Made by a program: the position numbers and the translations under genes
The notes under the pieces: model-generated
What the model saw: only the letters and a program-made list of their open reading frames with translations
Database searches by the model: none
Told to the model about the DNA's origin: nothing
In this document: one piece after another, positions 52,866 through 62,291 of the stretch
Layout of the letters: every line of letters begins with the position of its first letter
Position numbering within the stretch: position 1 is the first letter of the stretch
NCBI GenBank assembly: GCA_002342545.1
Contig: DDQE01000036.1
Coordinates: 1-64,000 of the forward strand
Length of the DNA: 64,000 bases
Direction of reading: 5' to 3'
Origin: Caryophanales bacterium UBA2450
GTDB lineage: Bacteria > Bacillota_I > Bacilli_A > RFN20 > CAG-826

Positions 52866-53321
52866 ATGGAATTAGATTTTAATTCAAAATTCGCTGAATG
52901 CGAATCATATGAAGATTTTTATTTAGAATTGATGGATGTGACTTTTAAAAAGTTAAACATCAAATGCGACCCAATTGTGTCGGTCAGTATTGTTGACAAC
53001 CGTTATATCCATAAAATCAATAAAAAATATCGTCATATTGATCGCCCAACAGATGTCATTAGTTTTGCCTTCCTTGATAGCGAGAATAATTATGATAAAG
53101 TTTTGTTTTCGCCAGGACCAGTAGTGCTAGGAGATATTTATATCTCTTTAGAAAAAGCTAAAGAACAGGCTGAGGAATATGGACATAGTCTACACCGCGA
53201 GTTATCATTCTTATTTGTACATGGCCTACTCCATCTATTGGGATACGACCATATGAATGAGGAAGACGAAAAAGAAATGTTCCAATTACAAGAAGAAATC
53301 TTATCTGACAAAGGAGTATAA
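52866..53321 (+). CDS. ybeY: Endoribonuclease YbeY
   Basis: 151 residues. The zinc site HGLLHLLGYDH (H-x3-H-x5-H) near residue 118 is the UPF0054 signature, and RPTDVISFAF is the other conserved motif. It matures 16S rRNA 3' ends and aids ribosome quality control. An extended -10-like TGATAAGAT (52851-52859) is six bases before the ATG, suggesting a leaderless start. First gene of ybeY-cdd-era-recO. Confidence 0.95.
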   Translation: MELDFNSKFAECESYEDFYLELMDVTFKKLNIKCDPIVSVSIVDNRYIHKINKKYRHIDRPTDVISFAFLDSENNYDKVLFSPGPVVLGDIYISLEKAKEQAEEYGHSLHRELSFLFVHGLLHLLGYDHMNEEDEKEMFQLQEEILSDKGV

Positions 53322-53325
53322 TCTC

Positions 53326-53727
53326 ATGGACAAAAATCAATTAATCATCAAAGCTAAAGAAGCAAGAAGCTTATCTTATTCTCCCTATAGCCATTTCGCT
53401 GTTGGGGCCGCGCTTTTAACAAAAGATGGAAAAGTCTTTGTTGGCGCTAATATTGAAAACTCCAGTTATCCATTATGTATGTGTGCTGAAAGAAACGCAT
53501 TATACAATGCGATGATGAATGGCTATAAAAAAGAAGACTTTGTGGCTTTAGCTTTATCTGCAGATACTGACGAGCCATGTTCCCCTTGTGGAGCATGCCG
53601 CCAAGTGATTAGTGAACTTTTTCCTAGAGAAGCTCCTATCTATATGAGCAATCTTAAAGGAGATGAAAAAGAGACAACAATCGATGAACTTCTCCCATTT
53701 GCGTTCTCTGGAGATGATCTTAAATAA
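53326..53727 (+). CDS. cdd: Cytidine deaminase
   Basis: 133 residues from ATG 53326 (AAAGGAG at 53310-53316); the in-frame start at 53257 lies within ybeY. The zinc motifs CAERNALYNA (HAE-type, here C-A-E) and PCGACRQV give the three-cysteine tetrameric form. It converts cytidine and deoxycytidine to uridine forms for salvage, upstream of the Pdp reaction. Its stop overlaps the era start. ybeY-cdd-era is a conserved Firmicute order. Confidence 0.95.
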   Translation: MDKNQLIIKAKEARSLSYSPYSHFAVGAALLTKDGKVFVGANIENSSYPLCMCAERNALYNAMMNGYKKEDFVALALSADTDEPCSPCGACRQVISELFPREAPIYMSNLKGDEKETTIDELLPFAFSGDDLK

Positions 53728-54614
53728 TGAAATCTGGGTTTGTAACAATTTTAGGACATCCAAATGTTGGCAAGTCGACCATTTTAAATGGTTTAATCAA
53801 CCATAAGATATCGATTGTCACTGATAAAAGTCAAACTACGAGAAATATTATCAAAGGTATTTATCGCGGTGCAGATTCACAAATTATCTTCATTGACACC
53901 CCTGGTATTCATAAGCCTCACGCTAAATTAGGCGAAGAGATGAATGCTATGGCTTATTCAAGTGCACATGATGCTGATGTAAATATTTTAGTGGTGGATG
54001 CTTCTAAACCGTTTGGTGAAGGAGATCAATATCTATTAGACCATTTAGATATAAAAAACGCCCCTTTAGTTATTGTTTTTAATAAAATTGATCAAGCAAG
54101 AATTGATAAAGTCGAAAAGTTAAAAGCAATCTACAAAGAAAAACTTCCAGAAAGCCACTTTATTGACACTGTGGCGAGCGAAAAGTTCAATTTGGATTTG
54201 CTCATCAAAGTAGTGGAAAATCTCCTTCCAGAAGGCCCAGAATATTATCCAGGTGAAGAAATCACTGATAAGGATGAAGTTTTCCAAATTAAAGAAATTA
54301 TTAGAGAGAAAGCTTTAAATATCCTTAGAGATGAAGTGCCACATAGCATTGCGATTTATGTAAATAACATTGATTATGAATCTAAACCAATGCACATCGT
54401 TGCTTCAATTATTGTAGAAAAAGATTCCCAAAAGGGAATAGTAATTGGTAGTGGCGGCAAACGCATTAAACTCATCGGACAAAAAGCCCGACAAAGCATA
54501 GAAAAATATTTAGGCAAACATGTCTATTTAGAATTATTTGTAAAGGTGCAATCAGATTGGCGTAACGACGATGCTTCATTAGAAGCATATGGATATAAGA
54601 ACAAAAAGAAATAA
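53727..54614 (+). CDS. era: GTPase Era
   Basis: 295 residues. G1 GHPNVGKSTILN, switch region SQTTRNIIKGI, G3 DTPGIHKP, G4 NKID; the C-terminal KH domain has IVIGSGGKRIKLIGQKAR. Era binds the 3' end of 16S rRNA and checks 30S assembly. Overlaps cdd by one base and precedes recO by one base. Confidence 0.97.
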   Translation: MKSGFVTILGHPNVGKSTILNGLINHKISIVTDKSQTTRNIIKGIYRGADSQIIFIDTPGIHKPHAKLGEEMNAMAYSSAHDADVNILVVDASKPFGEGDQYLLDHLDIKNAPLVIVFNKIDQARIDKVEKLKAIYKEKLPESHFIDTVASEKFNLDLLIKVVENLLPEGPEYYPGEEITDKDEVFQIKEIIREKALNILRDEVPHSIAIYVNNIDYESKPMHIVASIIVEKDSQKGIVIGSGGKRIKLIGQKARQSIEKYLGKHVYLELFVKVQSDWRNDDASLEAYGYKNKKK

Positions 54615-54615
54615 C

Positions 54616-55338
54616 ATGAAAGTTATTATTTTAAGCAAAAGCAATTATAAAGAAAAAGATTGTATTTATAACGCTCTTAGCCAAGAAGGATTAATTTCTT
54701 TTATGGCTAAAGGAGCGCAAGATCCAAAAAGCAAGTATGTATGGCTCAACAACCCATTAACAATAGTGGATGTCGATTTTCTTTCAGATGGGCGATATAA
54801 GCACAAAGTAATTAATAGTGCAGTTCTAATATCATCGCCAATGCAAAAATCCACTAACTATGAGTATTTAGTGGCAATTAATGTTCTAACTGAACTTAGT
54901 AAAAACGTTTTGGCAGATGAAGAAAAACATCTCATTATTAATGAAGTAGAAGCTGCACTAAATGCTTTAAGGAATGATAAAGACCATTATATGGTCATCC
55001 TTGTGTATTTGGCCAAATTAATTAAATTAGGTGGAGCAGAATTAGAAGTTGACAAATGTGTTTTCTGCGGTAGCAAACAAGACATTGTTGCTTTTAGTTT
55101 TGAAGATGGCGGATTTGTTTGCAGAAATTGTTTGAATAAAGAAACAGTTAGAGATCTTAATGGAACACAACTACATCTAATTAGATACATTTTTAAAGCA
55201 AACGATTATTCTTTACCAGAAATCGATAAATATTCATTAGATGACAAAAAGGTAATTTTATTAAAATTAAAAGATTTCGTCGATGAATATATGGGAGTGA
55301 AACTTAACTCCCTTGATGCATTAATCCAAATACAATAA
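54616..55338 (+). CDS. recO: DNA repair protein RecO
   Basis: 240 residues from ATG 54616; the in-frame start at 54589 lies in era. OB-fold N-terminus (ILSKSNYKEKDCIYNALSQEG), helical C-terminal domain with a zinc finger from two CxxC pairs (CVFCGSKQ and CRNCLNK). RecO loads RecA on SSB-coated single strands with RecR. Last gene of the ybeY operon; the glyQS promoter follows. Confidence 0.93.
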   Translation: MKVIILSKSNYKEKDCIYNALSQEGLISFMAKGAQDPKSKYVWLNNPLTIVDVDFLSDGRYKHKVINSAVLISSPMQKSTNYEYLVAINVLTELSKNVLADEEKHLIINEVEAALNALRNDKDHYMVILVYLAKLIKLGGAELEVDKCVFCGSKQDIVAFSFEDGGFVCRNCLNKETVRDLNGTQLHLIRYIFKANDYSLPEIDKYSLDDKKVILLKLKDFVDEYMGVKLNSLDALIQIQ

Positions 55339-55358
55339 TAAAATACACTGATAATAGG

Positions 55359-55387
55359 TTGACAAGATACATAACAAATCATATACT
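55359..55387 (+). promoter_or_regulatory. glyQS promoter
   Basis: Consensus TTGACA (55359-55364), a 17-base spacer, TATACT (55382-55387). Predicted start near 55394, about ten bases before the ribosome site. There is no T-box here, unlike alaS. Confidence 0.85.
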
Positions 55388-55417
55388 TTTTCCTGCAGTT
55401 TTTTGGAGGTTTATCAC

Positions 55418-56791
55418 ATGAGTGATTTTAGTTTTGATAAAGTATGTAGTCATTTAATTTCATCTGGTTATTATTACCAAGGAAGTGAGATTTATGGTGG
55501 CTTATCAAATACATGGGATTATGGACCATTAGGTTCGGAAATTAAGAATAACATTCGTAGAATGTGGTGGAAAAAATTTGTTCAAGAAAGCCCAACTAAC
55601 GTCGGTATTGACGCTGCTATTTTAATGAATCCAAAAGTTTGGGAAGCAACTGGACACGTTTCTACATTTAATGATCCATTAATTGATTGTAAGAAATGTA
55701 AGCAACGTTTCAGAGCCGATCAATTAATTGAAGCGGCTGATCCAAGTGCTCCAGTGACATCCATGAACAACGATCAAATGATGGAATATATTCGTTCACA
55801 TCATATAACATGTCCAAATTGTGGAGATGAGGATTTCACTGATATTCGTCAATTCAATATGATGTTTAAAACACATATTGGTGTTACTGAAGATTCTAAA
55901 TCTACAGTTTATTTAAGACCAGAAACCGCTCAAGGCATGTTTGTGAATTTTAAAAACGTCTGTAGAACAACAAGAAGAAAATTACCTCTAGGTATTTGTA
56001 ATGTCGGTAAAGCTTTTAGAAATGAAATCACTCCAGGTCAAATGACATTCAGAATGCGTGAATTTGAACAAATGGAAATGGAATTCTTCTGCAAACCAGG
56101 AGAAGACTTAAAATGGTTTGAACATTGGAAAAAAGAATGTTTAGAATTTATTAATACCTTAGGTATTAAGAATGAAAACCTCCGTTACCGTGATCATGAC
56201 CCAGAAGAACTTGCTTTCTATTCTAAAGCCACAACTGATATTGAATACTTATTCCCATTTGGATGGGGTGAAGTATGGGGCATTGCCGATAGAACTGATT
56301 ATGATTTAAAACGTCATATGAGCTATAGCGGAGAATCTCTAGAATATTTAGATCCAGAAGACAATACAAAATATGTTCCATATTGTATTGAACCATCAGT
56401 TGGATTAGATAGATTGGTATTAATGGTTTTATCTGATGCATACGATGAAGAAGTGCTTGAAAATGGTGAAACCCGTATTGTAATGCACTTATCTCCATTA
56501 GTGGCGCCTGTTAAAGCAGCAATCTTACCTTTATCCAAAAAACTAGAGGATAAAGCAAGAGACATCCAAAGAATCTTGTCTAAGTATATGCCTGTCGTCT
56601 ATGACGACACTGGTAGTATCGGAAAGAGATATCGTCGTCAAGATGCAGTGGGAACTCCATTCTGTATTACTGTTGACTTTGAGTCTCTTGATGATAATCA
56701 AGTTACAATTAGAGAAAGAGATTCAATGAACCAAATTAGATTACCGATTGAAAAACTTGTTGAGTATCTTGGAGTCAAAATCTTTTATTAG
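55418..56791 (+). CDS. glyQS: Glycyl-tRNA synthetase (alpha2 dimer type)
   Basis: 457 residues from ATG 55418 (TTGGAGGT at 55403-55410). Class II motifs: YGPLGSEIKNNIRRMWW, motif 2 FRNEITPGQMTFRMREFEQME, motif 3 IEPSVGLDRL. A zinc-binding pair CKKCKQR and CPNCGDED sits in the insertion. The C-terminal anticodon-binding domain follows. This is the single-chain homodimeric enzyme. Followed after 41 bases by dnaG. Confidence 0.96.
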   Translation: MSDFSFDKVCSHLISSGYYYQGSEIYGGLSNTWDYGPLGSEIKNNIRRMWWKKFVQESPTNVGIDAAILMNPKVWEATGHVSTFNDPLIDCKKCKQRFRADQLIEAADPSAPVTSMNNDQMMEYIRSHHITCPNCGDEDFTDIRQFNMMFKTHIGVTEDSKSTVYLRPETAQGMFVNFKNVCRTTRRKLPLGICNVGKAFRNEITPGQMTFRMREFEQMEMEFFCKPGEDLKWFEHWKKECLEFINTLGIKNENLRYRDHDPEELAFYSKATTDIEYLFPFGWGEVWGIADRTDYDLKRHMSYSGESLEYLDPEDNTKYVPYCIEPSVGLDRLVLMVLSDAYDEEVLENGETRIVMHLSPLVAPVKAAILPLSKKLEDKARDIQRILSKYMPVVYDDTGSIGKRYRRQDAVGTPFCITVDFESLDDNQVTIRERDSMNQIRLPIEKLVEYLGVKIFY

Positions 56792-56819
56792 TTTGTTTTT
56801 AGTATTAAATTAGTAGTTT

Positions 56820-56825
56820 TATAAT
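56820..56825 (+). promoter_or_regulatory. -10 box for dnaG, leaderless
   Basis: TATAAT at 56820-56825, seven bases before ATG 56833, no ribosome site. The -35 region is poor. Confidence 0.5.
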
Positions 56826-56832
56826 TTATTAT

Positions 56833-58626
56833 ATGGCATACAATAAATCAATTGCAGAAGACGTATTAAAGCATGCGGATATTGTTCAAGTCATCTCTTC
56901 ATTCATTCCATTAATCAAACAAGGAAAGAATTATAAGGCGGTTTGTCCGTTCCATGATGACACAAATCCATCTTTGGTGGTGTCTCCTGAAAAGCAATTC
57001 TTTAAATGTTTCGTTTGCGGAACAAGTGGAACCGCCATTTCCTTTGTTCAAAAATATAAAAAAGTCTCCTATGGAGAAGCGATTAAAATTGTCGCTGATA
57101 TAGTTGGATATCATCCAGAAGGACTTGATTCTATTGCTAAACCTAAAAAGGTTGACGAAAAAAGAGAATCTTTGCTCAAATGCCTTCATGACTTAAGCCT
57201 ATATTATCAATTTGCATTGAATACTCCTGAAGGAAAAGAGGGTTTAGATTATTTTGAATCTCGTCATTTAGATGCTCCAATCAGAAATAAATATAAATTA
57301 GGCTATGCCTATAAAGATGGAAAAGCCACAATTGCGTATTTGCAAAAGAAAGGACATTCAATCAAAACTATCGAAGATACAGGTGTTGCTAAAATGTTAT
57401 CTGTCGGTAATTATGCTGATATGAATGAGGGCAGAGTGATATTCCCGATTTGCGATATTGATGGCAATGTTGTTGGTTTCAGTGCTCGAAGATTAGTGGA
57501 TGATGATACCGCTAAATATATGAACACTCCTGAAACGTATTTATTTCATAAATCGAGCAATTTATATAACATTCATATCGCAAAAGACGCAGCCAAATTA
57601 AAAGGTTATATCTATATCTGTGAAGGCTTTATGGATGTTTATGCATTAAGCAAAATTGGAATAGATGCCGCCGTTGCGATTATGGGAACATCGTTGACTA
57701 GCGAGCACATTCAGATATTAAGATCGTTGAATGTTGAAATTAGACTTTGTCTAGATGGTGATTTGCCAGGGCAAAGCGCAATGATGAAGTATTCCAAATT
57801 ATTATCTAAGGCTGGATTAAAATATCGTGTAGTGGATAACCAAGGCAGTTCAAAAGATCCAGATGAGATATTAAATGAAGATGGAAAAGAAGCTCTTGAA
57901 GCATATGTAAATAATCTTATTTCTCAAGTGGATTTTGCTCTTAATTATTATTCAAGGTCCAATCCACTTAAAACAATAGATGAGAAAAAGGCACTAATTA
58001 AAGAGTTTTTACCAATATTATCAAAGATAAATAGTCAAATTGAACTAGACACGTATATTCGTAAGTTGGCAAGAATCACAGGATTTGATGTTGAATCTAT
58101 AAGAGGTGTTGTTAGAAGAACGAGATTATCGACTGCAGATGATAATGTAGTGGCAACAACAAAAATTATGGAAGAGTATCGTCCTGAAAACAAGGAGCTC
58201 CAGAAGCTCTTAACAGCAGAGAGAGAACTTTTATACCAAATGACACAAAACAAGTCTGCTGTGAGCTTTTATGAAGAAAAAACGCCAGGATTCTATGATG
58301 ATATCTATCGCACAATTGCAAATTTTGTCATTGAATATGCTGCAAACCACGAAATGATGGATGATGCTGGCTTACTTGCCTTACTTGAATCTAGTGATTT
58401 AGAAAATAAGGAAAGAATTATTCGAGATTTGGTTAATATTTATTCTGAAACACATCCAAAAATATGTACTGACGAGCTTCTTAACAACTTGTTAGAGACT
58501 ATCGAAGATGAAAGAAAACGTATTAGTGATGAAGATGTCTTGTCTCAATCACTAGAAGGCAAGTCCGAATTAGAAAAAGCAAGGATCATTAACGAGTTTA
58601 ATCGTCGAATGGTCTCTAAGAAATAA
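56833..58626 (+). CDS. dnaG: DNA primase DnaG
   Basis: 597 residues. N-terminal CHC2 zinc ribbon (VCPFHDDTNPS, KCFVCGTSG), primase core with RVIFPICDIDGNVVGFSAR and the TOPRIM acidic residues (ICEGFMDV, CLDGDLPGQ), and a C-terminal helicase-binding domain (about 460-597). It makes RNA primers at the fork with DnaB. dnaG-rpoD is the classic macromolecular-synthesis order, here without rpsU. Confidence 0.96.
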   Translation: MAYNKSIAEDVLKHADIVQVISSFIPLIKQGKNYKAVCPFHDDTNPSLVVSPEKQFFKCFVCGTSGTAISFVQKYKKVSYGEAIKIVADIVGYHPEGLDSIAKPKKVDEKRESLLKCLHDLSLYYQFALNTPEGKEGLDYFESRHLDAPIRNKYKLGYAYKDGKATIAYLQKKGHSIKTIEDTGVAKMLSVGNYADMNEGRVIFPICDIDGNVVGFSARRLVDDDTAKYMNTPETYLFHKSSNLYNIHIAKDAAKLKGYIYICEGFMDVYALSKIGIDAAVAIMGTSLTSEHIQILRSLNVEIRLCLDGDLPGQSAMMKYSKLLSKAGLKYRVVDNQGSSKDPDEILNEDGKEALEAYVNNLISQVDFALNYYSRSNPLKTIDEKKALIKEFLPILSKINSQIELDTYIRKLARITGFDVESIRGVVRRTRLSTADDNVVATTKIMEEYRPENKELQKLLTAERELLYQMTQNKSAVSFYEEKTPGFYDDIYRTIANFVIEYAANHEMMDDAGLLALLESSDLENKERIIRDLVNIYSETHPKICTDELLNNLLETIEDERKRISDEDVLSQSLEGKSELEKARIINEFNRRMVSKK

Positions 58627-58671
58627 CGAAGTTAAAAAGAAATCTTATTGATTTGAAGGGAGAACAAAACA

Positions 58672-59973
58672 ATGGGAAGACCAAAAAAAGTGGCTGAAGA
58701 GCCAAAGAAAGCAACTGCTAAAAAAGAAGCTAAACCTGCAAAGGCTAAGTCCGGTGCTGCTAGTGGTTCTAAGAAAAGAAACACCAAAACTTTAACCACA
58801 TTAGCGGAAATTGAAAGCAAGCTTCTAAAAAAAGCAAAAAACAATGGGGATTGTATTGATCAAGATGAAATCTATGATGCATTATCGCAATACGAACTTG
58901 ACGATGATGTAATTGAGGATTTAATTAAATACTTCGCTGATCATGACATTGAAGTTTTATCTTCTGATGAAGATGAAGATGAAGATCTTGATGCTGAAGA
59001 AGATGAAGAATTTGATGAAAGTAAAATGTCTTTAGAAGACGATGAAGACGATTATTATGACAGCGATGAGACTGATGAAAGCGAAGAAATAGATTTTGAT
59101 ATCGATCATTTCGACACATCAGTTGGCAGCGACGTTAAAGTAAATGATTCAGTTAAGATTTATCTTAAAGAGATTGGTAAATTTGATCTTTTAAAACCTG
59201 AAGAAGAACCAATTCTTGCTGCTAAAATCTTAGAAGGTGATGAAGAAGCCAAGCAAAGATTAATTAACGCTAACTTGAGATTGGTTGTTAATATTGCTAA
59301 ACATTATGTTGGACGTGGTATGTTGTTCTTGGATTTAATTCAAGAAGGTAACCTTGGTTTAATGAAAGCTGTTGATAAATTTGACTATACTAAAGGTTTT
59401 AAATTTTCAACTTATGCGACATGGTGGATTAAACAAGCTATTGCTAGAGCAATTGCTGATCAGGCACGTACCATTCGAATTCCTGTTCATATGGTCGAAA
59501 CAATCAATAAAATGACCAAAGTCCAGAGACAATTAGTCCAAGACTTAGATAGAGATCCAACTGCTGAAGAAATTTCTGAAGCGATGGGTGGAGAACTTAC
59601 TCCAAAAAGAATTAGAGAGATTCAAAGAATTGCCCTTGAACCAGTTTCATTTGAAACCCCAATCGGCGAAGAGGATGATTCTCATTTAATTGATTTTATC
59701 GAAGATAAAGATAATGAATCTCCTGTTGAATATACAACAAAAAGACTTCTTAAGGAAGAACTTGACTCTATTCTTACGGAATTAACAGATAGAGAAGAAA
59801 GAGTTTTAAGACTTAGATATGGTCTAGATGACAATCGTCCTAGAACTCTAGAAGAAGTTGGAAAAGAATTTGGCGTTACTCGTGAACGTATTCGTCAAAT
59901 CGAAGCTAAGGCTATTAAGAAATTAAAGCATCCAACAAGACGTAAAAAATTAGGAGACTATCGTAGCTCATAA
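58672..59973 (+). CDS. rpoD: Primary sigma factor RpoD (SigA)
   Basis: 433 residues. A Lys/Ala-rich start and region 1.1 are followed by a long acidic stretch (about residues 100-145, mostly Asp/Glu). Regions 1.2-2 ([52 protein letters not shown]), 3 and 4 ([25 protein letters not shown]) are intact. It recognises the TTGACA/TATAAT promoters seen through this window. GAAGGGAG precedes the ATG. Overlaps trmK. Confidence 0.97.
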   Translation: MGRPKKVAEEPKKATAKKEAKPAKAKSGAASGSKKRNTKTLTTLAEIESKLLKKAKNNGDCIDQDEIYDALSQYELDDDVIEDLIKYFADHDIEVLSSDEDEDEDLDAEEDEEFDESKMSLEDDEDDYYDSDETDESEEIDFDIDHFDTSVGSDVKVNDSVKIYLKEIGKFDLLKPEEEPILAAKILEGDEEAKQRLINANLRLVVNIAKHYVGRGMLFLDLIQEGNLGLMKAVDKFDYTKGFKFSTYATWWIKQAIARAIADQARTIRIPVHMVETINKMTKVQRQLVQDLDRDPTAEEISEAMGGELTPKRIREIQRIALEPVSFETPIGEEDDSHLIDFIEDKDNESPVEYTTKRLLKEELDSILTELTDREERVLRLRYGLDDNRPRTLEEVGKEFGVTRERIRQIEAKAIKKLKHPTRRKKLGDYRSS

Positions 59974-60632
59974 TGAAATTATCAAAAAGATTACAAGCCA
60001 TTTATGATATGGTTCCTAACGGTGTCGTCGCTGACATTGGTAGTGACCATGGGAAATTAATAATTTCCTTATTTCAAAATGGCATTATCTCTAAAGGATA
60101 CGCTATAGAAAATAAAAAGGGTCCATATTCCAGATTAGTGAAAGCAATTGAAGATAGTGGATGTTCTGATTCTATTGTTCCAATGTTTTCCGACGGAATA
60201 AGTGAATTACCAAGTGACGTTGACACAATTGTTATCGCAGGAATGGGAGGTTTCAATATAATTGAAATTTTAAAAGCTCATCCATTAAAACTTAAAAATG
60301 TTAGAACAATTATTGTTGATGCTCACAATTCCATTCCAGAGATGAGAAAACAAATTTGCTATATGGGTTACATCATTGCTGATGAAGATATAGTCAATGA
60401 TGGTGGAAAATATTACGAAATCATCAAATTTATTGCTGGAGAGTGTGCTTATCTAGATAATAATGATTTTGAATTTGGACCAGTTCTAAGAAAAGAAAAA
60501 TCATTAACTTTTAAAGAAAAATATCAATCTAGAATTGCCGAAATTGATAATTTATTATCAACAAAGAAACTATCTGGCGATAGAATTCTAGACCTTGATA
60601 AAGAAAAAGAAAGAATTAGAAGAGTACTATGA
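59973..60632 (+). CDS. trmK: tRNA (adenine-N1)-methyltransferase TrmK
   Basis: 219 residues. SAM motif VADIGSDHGKL (about 18-28), motif IV-type IVIAGMGGFNI, and a C-terminal coiled coil (about 185-219), matching TrmK, which makes m1A22 in tRNA. Placement after rpoD and before the Nif3-like gene is the common Firmicute order. Overlaps both neighbours. Confidence 0.92.
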   Translation: MKLSKRLQAIYDMVPNGVVADIGSDHGKLIISLFQNGIISKGYAIENKKGPYSRLVKAIEDSGCSDSIVPMFSDGISELPSDVDTIVIAGMGGFNIIEILKAHPLKLKNVRTIIVDAHNSIPEMRKQICYMGYIIADEDIVNDGGKYYEIIKFIAGECAYLDNNDFEFGPVLRKEKSLTFKEKYQSRIAEIDNLLSTKKLSGDRILDLDKEKERIRRVL

Positions 60633-61399
60633 AAACTAAAGATCTTTTAAGAAAACTATCTAAGATGTTCCCAAAGCGTTACGCCAAAATGAATCATGAC
60701 TATGTTGGTCTTGCTGTTGGTAAGCTCCCAGAGGAAGTTCACAAAGTTTTTTTATGTTTAGATTGTGATTGGGAAATATTCCCAATTATTGAAAAAGAAA
60801 GACCAGATTTGGTTATTACACATCATCCTTTTATTTATGGTACTAAAACTCGAGTATTTAAAAGAGATCCTAGCAAAAAGGTTTTGTTCGACACATTAGC
60901 GAAGCTAAATATTCCTGTCTATAGCTATCATACGAACTTTGATACTGGATTAGGTGGAATGAATGATGCCTTGGCTAATGCTTTAGATTTGCAAGACATT
61001 AAAATAATTGAAAATTGCATTATGATGCGAGGTGGTAGACTTAAAAAGTCTATGCCTGTTGAAGAATTCGCTAAATACGCTAAAAATGCGTTAGGCGTCG
61101 ATTATGGCTTGTTGATAGCTTGCGGAAAGCCTGTTGTGGAATCTGTAGCTGTAATTGGCGGTGGCGGCTCTGGGCACTGGGTCGAAGCTAAAGAAGCTGG
61201 ATATGATATTTATATTTCAGGCGACGCACCTCATCATGTAAGAAGAGAAATCGTTAACGCTAAATATAATTATTTAGATGTTCCGCATGAAGTCGAAAAA
61301 ATCTTTATTCCAACTATGAAAAAAATCCTCGAGGGATATGATAATTCATTAGAAATTGTGACTGTTGATCACGAAAAAATGCCAAAAGTTATTTGTTAA
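60629..61399 (+). CDS. Nif3-like dinuclear metal protein (DUF34)
   Basis: 256 residues, the short form without the central PII-like insert. Metal ligands: ITHHPFIYG (two His), YSYHTNFD, and the C-terminal GDAPHHVRREI and DVPHEVEK segments. The family is proposed to act as a GTP cyclohydrolase-like or metal-chaperone protein; the role is unsettled. Overlaps trmK by four bases, and its end overlaps convergent ispH by 11 bases. Confidence 0.92.
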   Translation: MKTKDLLRKLSKMFPKRYAKMNHDYVGLAVGKLPEEVHKVFLCLDCDWEIFPIIEKERPDLVITHHPFIYGTKTRVFKRDPSKKVLFDTLAKLNIPVYSYHTNFDTGLGGMNDALANALDLQDIKIIENCIMMRGGRLKKSMPVEEFAKYAKNALGVDYGLLIACGKPVVESVAVIGGGGSGHWVEAKEAGYDIYISGDAPHHVRREIVNAKYNYLDVPHEVEKIFIPTMKKILEGYDNSLEIVTVDHEKMPKVIC

Positions 61400-62255
61400 C
61401 CAAATAACTATATATTTCATCCACAACATATTGTGGAGTTGAAGCCCCTGATATAACAGCGGCTTTTTTCTTGCTTCCAACCTGACTAAATGATTGTAAT
61501 TCTTTTAGATCATTTACCATTAAAACTAAGGCAGATGGATAATTTGATTTTGCAATTTCAAATAATTTATTTGAATTGCTGGACTTTTGGTGACCAACTA
61601 CGATAATTAAATCAGTATCTTTATCAATTTTAGTAACAGCCTCTTGTCTTAATCTGGTGGCAGCGCAAACTTCGTTTTCAATTCTAGCGCCAGGAATATG
61701 CTCTAAAATATCGGAATAATACTTGTCCAGACTCTTATAATTAAGGGTTGTTTGATTGATTACATACGGATTTGTATCAGTAATTAAATAGTAGTTAATT
61801 AGTAATTGTGTATCATATAATGATACATTTTTTGAAACTGATAAGGCAGCATTTGTTTCTTTATGCCCTTTTTGTCCTATATATATAACTTGATGACCTG
61901 ATTCTATTTCTCTTTTTATTTTTTCTAAGTTACTTTTAACTTTAAAACACGTCGCATCATAAATAATTAAACCCTTTTGTTTTGCTTTTTCTTCTATAGC
62001 GTCGTTATGACCATGCGCAGTAAAGATTAATACATCTCCTGGATTCAAAGAATAGATTGCAGCAAATTCATCTTTGTCATCTAATGTAATTAATCCTTCT
62101 TTTGCTAGGTCATCAGTCAATGTTTTGTTATGAGCAAGCATTCCTAAAATATATATATTCTTATTAGGATGTTCTAATCTTGCTTTTTTCGCTATCGAAA
62201 CTGCTTTTAATACACCTGAACAAAATCCTTGAGGTTTTACTAGAGTAACTTTCAT
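61389..62255 (-). CDS. ispH: 4-hydroxy-3-methylbut-2-enyl diphosphate reductase
   Basis: 288 residues. The three [4Fe-4S] cysteines are in PQGFCSGVLKA, DATCFKVKSN and EVCAATRLRQEA; HGHND and other substrate histidines are present. Last step of the MEP pathway, giving IPP and DMAPP. Divergent from nfo. A TAACAT box six bases before the ATG could give a leaderless transcript. ispG, the preceding pathway step, is 0.9 kb away on the same strand. Confidence 0.95.
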   Translation of the reverse strand: MKVTLVKPQGFCSGVLKAVSIAKKARLEHPNKNIYILGMLAHNKTLTDDLAKEGLITLDDKDEFAAIYSLNPGDVLIFTAHGHNDAIEEKAKQKGLIIYDATCFKVKSNLEKIKREIESGHQVIYIGQKGHKETNAALSVSKNVSLYDTQLLINYYLITDTNPYVINQTTLNYKSLDKYYSDILEHIPGARIENEVCAATRLRQEAVTKIDKDTDLIIVVGHQKSSNSNKLFEIAKSNYPSALVLMVNDLKELQSFSQVGSKKKAAVISGASTPQYVVDEIYSYLVNK

Positions 62256-62258
62256 GAA

Positions 62259-62274
62259 AATATGTTAACATATT
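62259..62274. promoter_or_regulatory. Palindrome between ispH and nfo
   Basis: AATATGTTAACATATT, a perfect 16-bp palindrome centred in the 36-base divergent gap. It covers the presumed ispH -10, so a bound dimer could control both genes; it could also be chance in AT-rich DNA. Confidence 0.45.
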
Positions 62275-62291
62275 CCAGAGGATAGCAAAAT

